Positions 48,086 to 55,736 of a stretch of 64,000 nt of DNA are shown one piece after another; position 1 is the first letter of the stretch; every line of letters starts with the position of its first letter. The notes below the pieces were generated by a model. The model saw only the letters and a list, made by a program, of their open reading frames with translations. It was not told where the DNA came from and searched no databases. The stretch spans positions 5,271,001 to 5,335,000 of the forward strand of contig NZ_AP026966.1 in the NCBI RefSeq assembly GCF_027923905.1, given 5' to 3'. The DNA comes from Massilia varians (GTDB lineage: Bacteria; Pseudomonadota; Gammaproteobacteria; Burkholderiales; Burkholderiaceae_D). A program made the position numbers and the translations under genes.

Positions 48086-48193
48086 CCAAACATCTCCAGG
48101 CTACCGGCGAGCAAGTGCCTGACTTAATCCCGCTCAATTCTCTCGACCTAGGTTTCTATACGCTTCAGGCCAGTTCCGTCACAAAGGCGCGAT

Positions 48194-48901
48194 ATGGCAA
48201 CGACAGAGAAAAACGAAAAGGACCGGATTGCATTTGAAGATACTATCCAGTCCTTAGAGGCACAGATAGCAAACCTTGGCGCGCATCTGACCATCGATGC
48301 ACGCGCAAGAATGGCCTACACCCGTGAGATCAGAAAAATGGCGGACCAGCTACGCAACAATGCGGCTACCGGACGAATCACATGGGCGCAAGCTGCACAG
48401 GAAGCGCAGGAGACACGTAACCTCATCATGGATATCGTGCGCCACCGCAGTACACCGATTGGCCGGTCGATGGCACAGCGCCTGAAAGCGCAAGGATATT
48501 CACTGAACGAATTGATTGCCACCCAAACGAGACGCAAGTACGGCGAGAACGCTGTCTTTTCAACGCTCTCTACGGCACAGAAGAACCAGGTCTATGCAGA
48601 TATCGTGACGTCTGCAGGAAAGTCGAACCCTACTGTGACCCGGGCCATGTCCCGTCTTTCTTATGCAGGCAGAGGCCTCATCCTTCTTTCCCTCGGCCTA
48701 TCCGTCTATAGTATCGCCACCGCCACCAACAAGACGGCGACTGCAACGAGGGAGCTGGCCTTGACTGGCGCCGGTATTGGAGGGGGCATCGCAGGTGGCG
48801 CCATCGCTGGTCTCGCTTGCGGTCCCGGCGCTCCTGTTTGTGTGACCGTGGGAGCGTTTGTCGGCGGTGCGTTGAGCGCGCTTGGTCTCAGTTTTCTTTA
48901 A
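48194..48901 (+). CDS. Putative membrane-inserting toxin with C-terminal glycine zipper
   Basis: A 235-residue protein of no family I can name with certainty. The first 150 residues are charged and helical with coiled-coil character (FEDTIQSLEAQIANLGAHL, IRKMADQLRNNAA). From about 155 there is a hydrophobic helix (RGLILLSLGLSVYSIAT), a short polar turn, and a glycine-zipper hairpin (GAGIGGGIAGGAIAGLACG, VGAFVGGALSALGLSF) up to the end. This C-terminus resembles pore-forming or membrane-active effectors and polymorphic toxins. Codon use is clearly more AT-rich than that of neighbours. With its partner it lies in an islet bounded by a duplicated gene end. Toxin function is inferred. Confidence 0.6.
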   Translation: MATTEKNEKDRIAFEDTIQSLEAQIANLGAHLTIDARARMAYTREIRKMADQLRNNAATGRITWAQAAQEAQETRNLIMDIVRHRSTPIGRSMAQRLKAQGYSLNELIATQTRRKYGENAVFSTLSTAQKNQVYADIVTSAGKSNPTVTRAMSRLSYAGRGLILLSLGLSVYSIATATNKTATATRELALTGAGIGGGIAGGAIAGLACGPGAPVCVTVGAFVGGALSALGLSFL

Positions 48902-48916
48902 AAGCAATACCGTACT

Positions 48917-49387
48917 GTGAAATTACGCATCTCTTCCGACGTTTCATTGCGCCCGTCAAGTCGCTGGTCGGAGGACGCGCTTGCTCGCAGTGAGATCGTC
49001 GCTGGCGGCCAGGAAACAGGACGGGTGGTGACTGGCGAAGTACTCGAAGCGGCGGTCCGGTGGGAGGATTGCTACCTGCTGTTCGTCACCGATGCGATTC
49101 CCTTCGAGGATAGCCTGCGTATCTACCTGTTTGACGCACGCTGGCATCTGCTCGACTCCGTGAAGCTGGGCGCCATGTACTCGACCGGCGCATTCTCGGA
49201 TCTCGAGTTGGTACCGCCAAATGTCGTTCGTTTCCGCTTCATCGGCGACATCACATGGACATTGGAATTGCTGGAACAGGGCGTGCCCTCGCTTCCCTTT
49301 TCCGATCCCAAGGGGGTGTCGCGGCCGTTCGGTTTCATGAAGCGTTTCAAACTTCACGGCCGCCCCCTCCCGGAAACCAGGCATTGA
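48917..49387 (+). CDS. Putative immunity partner of the glycine-zipper protein
   Basis: A 156-residue soluble protein of unknown family starting at GTG 48917, 15 bp after the preceding stop, with no membrane segment or signal peptide. Predicted beta-rich (VRWEDCYLLFVTDA, SLRIYLFDARWHLLDSVKLG, VVRFRFIGDITWTLELLEQG). The close tail-to-head arrangement, small size and shared islet make it a candidate immunity protein. A soluble immunity partner for a pore-former would be less usual than a membrane one, so it might instead be a chaperone or adaptor. Confidence 0.55.
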   Translation: MKLRISSDVSLRPSSRWSEDALARSEIVAGGQETGRVVTGEVLEAAVRWEDCYLLFVTDAIPFEDSLRIYLFDARWHLLDSVKLGAMYSTGAFSDLELVPPNVVRFRFIGDITWTLELLEQGVPSLPFSDPKGVSRPFGFMKRFKLHGRPLPETRH

Positions 49388-49391
49388 GCGC

Positions 49392-50834
49392 CTAACCCAT
49401 CCAGCCCCGCGCCGCGACTTCCTCCAGCGTCAGATCCAGGCAAACCCCGATCCGCTCCACCATCTCGTCGATCTGCTCCTTCGTGATCGACAGCGGCGGC
49501 GCCACGATCATGCGGTCGCCGACCGCGCGCATGATCACCCCGTTGTCGAACATGTGCTTGCGGCACAGCATGCCCACCGCCTGCTCCGCCGGGAAGGCCT
49601 CGCAGTCGTGCACCGTGGCCCCCTTGCGCCGCACCAGGTTCAGGCCCGCCGTCATGCCGCAGGTCTCGGCATGCCCGACCAGCGGATGCATCGCCAGCGA
49701 GGCGAAGCGCGAGCCCAGGTGCGGGCCGGTCTCCAGCGCGACGCGCTCGACCAGGCCTTCGGTCTCGATGATGCGCAGGTTCTCCAGCGCCGCCGCGCAG
49801 GCCGCGGGGTGGCCGGAATAGGTGAAGCCGTGGTTGAAGTCGCCGCCCTTCTCGATCAGGACGTGCGCCACCCGCCCACCGACGAGCACCCCGCCGAGCG
49901 GCACGTAGCCCGAGGTAACGCCCTTGGCAAACGCGATCAGGTCGGGCTGGAAGCCCATCAGCTCGCAGCCGAACCAGGTGCCCAGGCGCCCGAAGCCGCA
50001 GATCACTTCGTCGGACACCAGCAGAATGTCGTACTTGTCGCAGATGCGCTGGATCTCGGGCCAGTAGGTGCTTGGGGGGATGATCACGCCGCCCGCGCCC
50101 TGCACCGGCTCGCCGATGAAGGCGGCCACCCGCTCCGGCCCCGCTTCCAGGATCTTCTCTTCCAGCCAGCCGGCGGCAAGCAGGCCGAAGGCCGCTTCGC
50201 TCATGCCGCGCCCGTGTTCGGCGTAGCTGGGCTGGCCGATGTGGACGATGCCGGGGATCGGCAGCCCGCCCTGCGCGTGCATGCCGGCCATGCCGCCCAG
50301 CGAAGCCCCGGCCATGGTACTGCCGTGGTAGGCGTTGCGGCGGCTGACGATGATGTCGCGCTCCGGCTCACCAAGCAGCTGCCAGTAGCGCCGCACCATG
50401 CGCACGATGGTGTCGTTCGCTTCCGAGCCGCTGCCGGTGAAGAACACGTGCTGGAACTGGGGAGGAGTCAGGCGCGCCAGCAGCGCCGCCAGCTTCACAG
50501 CGGGCACGTTGGTGGTGTTGAAGAAGCTGTTATAGAAAGGCAGCTGGAGCATCTGCGCGTGCACCGCATCGGCGATGCTGGCGCGGCCATAGCCGGCGTT
50601 CACGCACCACAGGCCGGCCATGCCGTCGATGATCTTCCTGCCCTCCGAATCCCACAGGTAGACGTCGTCGGCGCGCACGATCACGCGCGCGCCGCGCTCC
50701 CTCAGCGCGGCGTGGTCGGTGAAGGGGTGCAGGAAGTGCGCGCTGTCGAGGCGCTGCAGTTCCTGGGTGTCATAGGTCTCGCGCGCGTCGGGCGTGGCGA
50801 CGCGCAGCGAGGCGAGCGGAGTATTGGTGGTCAT
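49392..50834 (-). CDS. spuC: Aminotransferase class III, putrescine-pyruvate type (SpuC-like)
   Basis: A 480-residue PLP enzyme. Seen are the substrate entry HFLHPFTDHAAL, GLWCVNAGYGR, the cofactor motif FTGSGSEANDTIVR, AYHGSTMAGASLGGM, the PLP aspartate in LLVSDEVICGFGRLGTWFG and the Schiff-base lysine in LIAFAKGVTSGYVPLGGV. It matches SpuC-type enzymes that transaminate putrescine with pyruvate. The ATG at 50834 has GGAG 8 nt upstream and is preferred to 50846. Its 3' end is the sequence duplicated at 48021. Upstream is the PuuA-like synthetase, 27 bp away. Confidence 0.88.
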   Translation of the reverse strand: MTTNTPLASLRVATPDARETYDTQELQRLDSAHFLHPFTDHAALRERGARVIVRADDVYLWDSEGRKIIDGMAGLWCVNAGYGRASIADAVHAQMLQLPFYNSFFNTTNVPAVKLAALLARLTPPQFQHVFFTGSGSEANDTIVRMVRRYWQLLGEPERDIIVSRRNAYHGSTMAGASLGGMAGMHAQGGLPIPGIVHIGQPSYAEHGRGMSEAAFGLLAAGWLEEKILEAGPERVAAFIGEPVQGAGGVIIPPSTYWPEIQRICDKYDILLVSDEVICGFGRLGTWFGCELMGFQPDLIAFAKGVTSGYVPLGGVLVGGRVAHVLIEKGGDFNHGFTYSGHPAACAAALENLRIIETEGLVERVALETGPHLGSRFASLAMHPLVGHAETCGMTAGLNLVRRKGATVHDCEAFPAEQAVGMLCRKHMFDNGVIMRAVGDRMIVAPPLSITKEQIDEMVERIGVCLDLTLEEVAARGWMG

Positions 50835-50861
50835 GATCGGCTCCATTGTCGTGTGAACCGT

Positions 50862-52232
50862 CTAGACGTGCAGGAGCAGGTGTTCGCGCTCCCACGGGCT
50901 GATGACGCGCATGAATTCCTGGTGTTCGAGATCCTTCACCGCGGAATAGACGTCGATGAAGCGCTCGCCCAGCACGTCGCGCAGGCGGTCCTCCCGGCGC
51001 AGCAGGGTGATGGCTTCGGACAGGCCCTGCGGCAGCTCGACCGGCATGTCGTAGGCGCTGACGTCGACCATCCGGCCCGGTTCGACCGCATCGAGCATGC
51101 CCAGGTAGCCGCAGGCCAGGGTGACCGCCAGCGCCAGATAGGGGTTGGCGTCGGCGCCGATCACGCGGTTCTCGATGCGCCGGTCCTGGGCGCCGGACAC
51201 CGGCACGCGGAAGCCCACGGTGCGGTTGTCCATGCCCCACTGCAGGTTGATCGGCGCGGCCGAGTGGCGCACGATGCGGCGGTAGGAGTTCACATAGGGC
51301 GCGATGATGGCCATCGCCGAGGGCATGTAGCGCTGCAGGCCGCCGATGTAGTGGCGGAAGCTTGATGAAGGCGAGCCGTCGGGGTTGCTGAAGATGTTGC
51401 GGCCGCTCTCAAGGTCGACCACGCTCTGGTGCACGTGCATCGCCGAACCGGGTTCGTCGGCCATCGGCTTGGCCATGAAGGTGGCGTACATCTCGTGCTT
51501 GAGCGCGGCCTCGCGCAGGGTGCGCTTGAAGTAGAACACCTTGTCGGCCAGGCCGAGCGGATCGCCGTGCAGGAAGTTGATCTCCATCTGGCCGGCGCCG
51601 ATCTCGTGGATGAGGGTGTCGACGTCGAGGTTCATCAGCTCGCAGTAGTCGTAGATGTCCTCGAACAGCGGGTCGAACTCGTTGACGGCGTCGATGCTGT
51701 AGACCTGGCGGCTGGTCTCGGCGCGGCCGCTGCGGCCCACCGGCGAGGACAGCGGCAAATTCGGGTCGATGTTCTTGGCCGTGAGGTAGAACTCGAGTTC
51801 CGGCGCCACCACCGGCTTCCAGCCACGCTCGGCGTACAGCTTGAGCACGCGGCGCAGCACGCTGCGCGGCGCGTAGTCGACCAGGCTGCCGTCGGAGAAG
51901 TAGCAGTCGTGGATGACCTGGGCGGTGGGGTCGACCGCCCACGGCACCATGGTGATGGTGGTGGGGTCGGCCTTGAGGATCATGTCGCGGTCGGTGGCCG
52001 CGATGGCGCGGTTATAGGATTCGTCGCGCTCCGGGGTGTTGCCGGTGACGGTCATGCCCAGCACCACTTCGGGGATGCGCATGCCGCGGTCTTCGGTGAA
52101 CTTCACGCGCGGGAGGATTTTTCCACGGGCGACGCCGGTCAGGTCGGGGACCAGGCATTCGATTTCGGTGACCCGTTTCGCGTTGAGCCACTCCTCCATG
52201 TCGGTGTAAGAAAAATTGTCGCGGATTGCCAT
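50862..52232 (-). CDS. puuA: Glutamine-synthetase-like gamma-glutamylpolyamine synthetase
   Basis: A 456-residue ATP-dependent ligase of the glutamine synthetase fold. The N-terminal beta-grasp part begins with EWLNAKRVTEIECLVPDLTGVARGKILP; the catalytic domain has VAPELEFYL, GAGQMEINFLHGDPLGLADKV, HVHQSVVD and a late NRVIGADANPYLALA. These distinguish PuuA-type enzymes from the true GlnA, as the adenylylation tyrosine region differs. It would glutamylate putrescine. The ATG at 52232 is used; the frame is open to 52298. Next upstream is the PuuD-like hydrolase. Confidence 0.88.
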   Translation of the reverse strand: MAIRDNFSYTDMEEWLNAKRVTEIECLVPDLTGVARGKILPRVKFTEDRGMRIPEVVLGMTVTGNTPERDESYNRAIAATDRDMILKADPTTITMVPWAVDPTAQVIHDCYFSDGSLVDYAPRSVLRRVLKLYAERGWKPVVAPELEFYLTAKNIDPNLPLSSPVGRSGRAETSRQVYSIDAVNEFDPLFEDIYDYCELMNLDVDTLIHEIGAGQMEINFLHGDPLGLADKVFYFKRTLREAALKHEMYATFMAKPMADEPGSAMHVHQSVVDLESGRNIFSNPDGSPSSSFRHYIGGLQRYMPSAMAIIAPYVNSYRRIVRHSAAPINLQWGMDNRTVGFRVPVSGAQDRRIENRVIGADANPYLALAVTLACGYLGMLDAVEPGRMVDVSAYDMPVELPQGLSEAITLLRREDRLRDVLGERFIDVYSAVKDLEHQEFMRVISPWEREHLLLHV

Positions 52233-52363
52233 GATTGCCTCACTGTCTGGTTCGGATCGAGTGCGCATCGCCGGCGCAAACCGGGTGCGCTCGCACATCA
52301 GGCAGGAAAGCTAGGGAACGGCGTCGCTGGCCCAGGGAAAGGCCGCCTCAAGGCCAGGGATGC

Positions 52364-53125
52364 TCATGCGCCGCTCCGTTGTTTCTGCTGCTGGTATTCG
52401 CGGCAGGCCTGGCCGAAGGCGCCGAACATCTTCATTGAGTACGGGTTGTGCTGGATGCGCCATTCGGGGTGCCATTGCACCGCCAGCGTGAAGCCGGGCG
52501 CGGTGGAGACCGAGAAGGCTTCGACCAGCCCGTCCTCCGCTACCGCTTCGACCGTCAGGCCGGGCGCGAGTTCGTTGACGCCCTGCCCGTGCAGCGAGTT
52601 GACCGGGATCTCCGGCACGCCCAGCATGCGCTCGAGGCAGCCGCCCGGCGTCAGGGTGACGTTGTGGGCATCGCCGTACTGCTCGTCCATGCCGAGCTCG
52701 GGATTCTCGCGGTGGTCGAACTTGCCGGCCACCGTCTGCACCGCCTGGTGCAGGCTGCCGCCCAGGGCCACGTTCATCTCCTGGAAGCCGCGGCAGATCG
52801 CGATGATCGGGATGCCGCGCTTGACCGCTTCGCGGATCAGGGGCAGCGTGGTCTGGTCGCGTGCCGGGTCCTGCGGCAGCGAGGGGTCGAGCACTTCCTC
52901 GGAGTAGTAGCTGGGGTGGACGTTCGAGGCCGAGCCGGTCAGCATGATGCCGTCGCACAGGGCCAGCATGGTTTCCAGATCCAGCGAGGCGCCCAGCGAG
53001 GGCAGGATCATGGGGGCGCAGTCGGCGCCGAGGACGACCGCGTCGACATACTTGTGCTGGGCCGCGTGATAAGGGTGTTCGCCGAAATCACGGGTGCATG
53101 CGGGGACGAGTACGATGGGGCGCAT
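52364..53125 (-). CDS. puuD: Gamma-glutamyl-gamma-aminobutyrate hydrolase, class I amidotransferase-like
   Basis: A 253-residue glutamine-amidotransferase-like hydrolase that releases GABA from its gamma-glutamyl form. It has the start RPIVLVPACTRDFGEHPYH, DGIMLTGSASNVHPSYY, the nucleophile cysteine in IAICRGFQEMNVALGGSLHQ and the catalytic histidine in AVQWHPEW. The ATG at 53125 is preferred to 53170. It precedes puuA and spuC on the same strand, with 131 bp between, and forms the upstream part of the putrescine block. Confidence 0.92.
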   Translation of the reverse strand: MRPIVLVPACTRDFGEHPYHAAQHKYVDAVVLGADCAPMILPSLGASLDLETMLALCDGIMLTGSASNVHPSYYSEEVLDPSLPQDPARDQTTLPLIREAVKRGIPIIAICRGFQEMNVALGGSLHQAVQTVAGKFDHRENPELGMDEQYGDAHNVTLTPGGCLERMLGVPEIPVNSLHGQGVNELAPGLTVEAVAEDGLVEAFSVSTAPGFTLAVQWHPEWRIQHNPYSMKMFGAFGQACREYQQQKQRSGA

Positions 53126-53425
53126 GGTCTCTACCTTGTCGTGAAGCGCACGAAACCATGATACGAGCATTCCGGTCCGGGCGCGAGTGGCCTATGACTC
53201 AGATCAACTGCGCCAGATCAATGCGGCGCGGCCGGAGCGTACTCCCTACTGCTGATCTGCCTGATATTCATAGCAAAAGCTTAACGGTAACTCGACAAGC
53301 ATGCCAACACGCTAGGGCAGTAGCAAACTGTTACAGCAGCGCTGCACCGTTTCCACGTACATTTGCGTTATGGAAGGAAAGGCGGGTGCGCGTCGCGCCC
53401 GCGCCCTGTATCTCATGGAGAAACT
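53126..53425. other. Divergent intergenic region between puuD and the crystallin gene
   Basis: 300 bp that should hold both divergent promoters. I see no clear operator, hairpin or gene in it. Confidence 0.5.
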
Positions 53426-54067
53426 ATGAAACCCCTGCTCGCCGCCCTCGCCCTGCTGGCATCGATGACCCATGCCGCCGCCGGCGAAATCTCGCTGTTC
53501 ACCGATGCGGACTTCCGCGGCCGCCCGCTGACCCTGAACGGTCCGGTCACGAACCTGGACGCGATCGGATTCAACGACCGCGCCTCCTCGGCCGTCGTGC
53601 GCTCGGGCACCTGGGAGATCTGCGAGCACAAGGATTTCGGCGGCCGCTGCATCGTGCTGGAGCCGGGCGAATACCGGATGTTCGAGGGTTTCAACGACGT
53701 GGCTTCCTCGGTGCGCGAACTGGAGCGCGGACGCGGACGCGATGGCTACCGCGACCGCGACCGGCGCTACGACGAGGGCGGCTGGGGACGGCGCGATCCG
53801 CGCAACGACGAGCGCCGCGGTGCGCCTGTCGAGCTGTTCGCCGCTCGCCAGTTCGGCGGCGAGGGCATCATGCTGGGAAGCGATGTGCACACCCTGCGTT
53901 CACGCAATTTCAACGACCGCGCGGGCTCGATGATCATCCGCGAAGGCGACTGGCAGCTCTGCGAGCATGACGACTACCGTGGGCGCTGCGTCGTCTACGG
54001 ACCGGGCCGTTATCCGTCGCTGCGCGGCCTGGACGGCATGGTGTCGTCGTTGCGCAGGGTGCGCTGA
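53426..54067 (+). CDS. Secreted protein with two beta/gamma-crystallin domains
   Basis: A 213-residue exported protein: signal peptide 1-19 (ending THAAAG), first domain about 20-95, an arginine/aspartate/glycine-rich linker (about 98-130, GRGRDGYRDRDRRYDEGG), second domain about 133-213. The calcium-binding (N/D)(N/D)xx(S/T)S motifs are NDRASS, NDVASS, NDRAGS and DGMVSS, so four potential sites. Two cysteines flank each domain centre (ICEHKDFGGRC; LCEHDDYRGRC) and may pair. Bacterial crystallins bind calcium and stabilise the envelope; the role here is not known. The ATG at 53426 follows GGAG. Confidence 0.9.
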   Translation: MKPLLAALALLASMTHAAAGEISLFTDADFRGRPLTLNGPVTNLDAIGFNDRASSAVVRSGTWEICEHKDFGGRCIVLEPGEYRMFEGFNDVASSVRELERGRGRDGYRDRDRRYDEGGWGRRDPRNDERRGAPVELFAARQFGGEGIMLGSDVHTLRSRNFNDRAGSMIIREGDWQLCEHDDYRGRCVVYGPGRYPSLRGLDGMVSSLRRVR

Positions 54068-54124
54068 TCCCTGCGCGCGCGGGCTCGGCCGGATCCTTCT
54101 GCCGGTCGAGCATGGTGGGAATGT

Positions 54125-54167
54125 GAAATATTATTTCATTTGTGAATACGTAATGAAATTTTATTTC
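54125..54167. repeat. AT-rich imperfect palindrome upstream of the chemoreceptor
   Basis: The outer arms gaaata/tatttc and inner arms atttcat/atgaaat form a 43-bp imperfect palindrome in an otherwise GC-rich neighbourhood. It lies 57 bp after the crystallin stop and 133 bp before the chemoreceptor start. It may be a terminator without T run, or an operator. Confidence 0.5.
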
Positions 54168-54299
54168 TGACAGGCTGCGTTGTTAGATTCCACAAAGAAA
54201 GTAACTCTTTGTTGCTATGTGGAAATTCCACTAATAAACTCACCAATTGTCACAAGGCTTCCTCAGCCTGCTCCCATCCCTCCGCATATTTCAAGAAGA

Positions 54300-55643
54300 A
54301 TGAAGAATCTGTCTATCGGCCAGCGCCTTGCGCTCGGCTTTGGCGCCGTCCTTGCCATCCTCCTCGCTGTCCTCGCGGCCGGCCTCCACAACATGTCCAC
54401 CATGAATACCCTGATCGAGGAGGGCGTCCAGGGCAATAACGTGCGCCTCGAGAAGGCCAACGCCATGCGCGATGCGCAGCGCCGCATCTCGTACAACATG
54501 CGCGACCTGATCCTGGCGACCGACGACGCAAAATAATGGAAGCCGTGGACAAGGCGATCGAGGCCGCCTGGAAAGACTACACCAGCGCCGCGGCCCAGCT
54601 CACGCAGATGGTGACGCGCGCCGAGACCCAGGCGGCGCTGGAGCGCATCGTGGTCGCGCGAACGCGCCACACCGCTGATCGAGCAGACCAGGGCCCTGGC
54701 ACGCGCCAACAGCAACGAAGAGAGCCACGCCCTCCTGACCTCGAAGGCGATCCCGCGCGATGAGACCGGCCAGCTGCTGGGCGCCCTGAAGGAAATGAAC
54801 GCAAGCCTGAGGAATATCGTCGGCCAGGTGCGCAGCGGCACCGAAACGATCGCAACCGCCTCGTCCGAAATTGCGACGGGCAACCTCGACCTGTCCGCGC
54901 GCACCGAGCAGCAGGCCGGCTCCCTCGAGGAAACCGCTTCGTCGATGGAGGAACTGACCAGCACCGTGCGCCAGAATGCCGAGAACGCCCACCAGGCCAA
55001 CCAGATGGCGCTGACGGCGTCCGAGGCGGCCAGGCGCGGCGGCGCCGTGATCGCCGACGTGGTCGTGACGATGGGCGCGATCAAGGCCTCCGCCGACAAG
55101 ATCGTCGACATCATCGGCGTCATCGACGGCATCGCCTTCCAGACCAATATCCTGGCGCTGAATGCGGCGGTGGAAGCCGCCCGCGCCGGCGAACAGGGCC
55201 GCGGCTTTGCGGTGGTGGCATCGGAAGTGCGCACGCTGGCGCAGCGCTCGGCCAACGCGGCCAAGGAGATCAAGGCGCTGATCGATACCTCGGTGGCGAA
55301 CGTCGGCGCGGGCAGCCGCCAGGTGGTGCAGGCCGGCTCGACGATGGAGGAGATCGTGAGCAGCGTCCTGCGCGTGACCGACATCATGGGCGAGATCACG
55401 ATGGCCAGCCGCGAACAGGAGATGGGCATCGGCCAGATCAACCAGGCCGTCAGCGAGATGGACACGGTGACCCAGCAGAATGCGGCCCTGGTGGAAGAAG
55501 CCGCGGCGGCCGCGCAAGCGCTGCGCGAGCAATCGGCGCATCTGGCGGAGGTGGTGAGCGTGTTCCGCCTGGGCGGCGCGGCGCCCGCGCGCCCGGCGCC
55601 GCCGCGCAGCGCGCATGCGGCTGCTGCGCTGGCGCTGGCCTGA
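54300..55643 (+). pseudogene. Methyl-accepting chemotaxis protein, broken
   Basis: The reading frame begins MKNLSIGQRLALGFGAVLAIL (TM1) and stops at 54536. One base is missing at the A4 run 54530-54533; after that frame 2 continues to about 54660, where two more bases are missing (near 54659-54667). Frame 3 then runs to the end. The part from about LLTSKAIP to [12 protein letters not shown] is joined directly, so TM2 and the start of HAMP are absent. The signalling domain is intact ([18 protein letters not shown]..., hairpin [20 protein letters not shown]). No methylation pentapeptide is seen. Confidence 0.85.
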
Positions 55644-55736
55644 ACGAAACGGGCACGGCGCTTCGCGCCCGTGCGCTGCCCGGAAGGGCGAAGGTCTACC
55701 ATGATGCGCTTTCCCGGAACACGTAAAGGAAATGCC

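Noticed and set aside
48000..49400. Integrase, transposase or tRNA attachment site as origin of the islet
   Set aside because: I looked on both strands and found none; only the duplicated gene end is visible.
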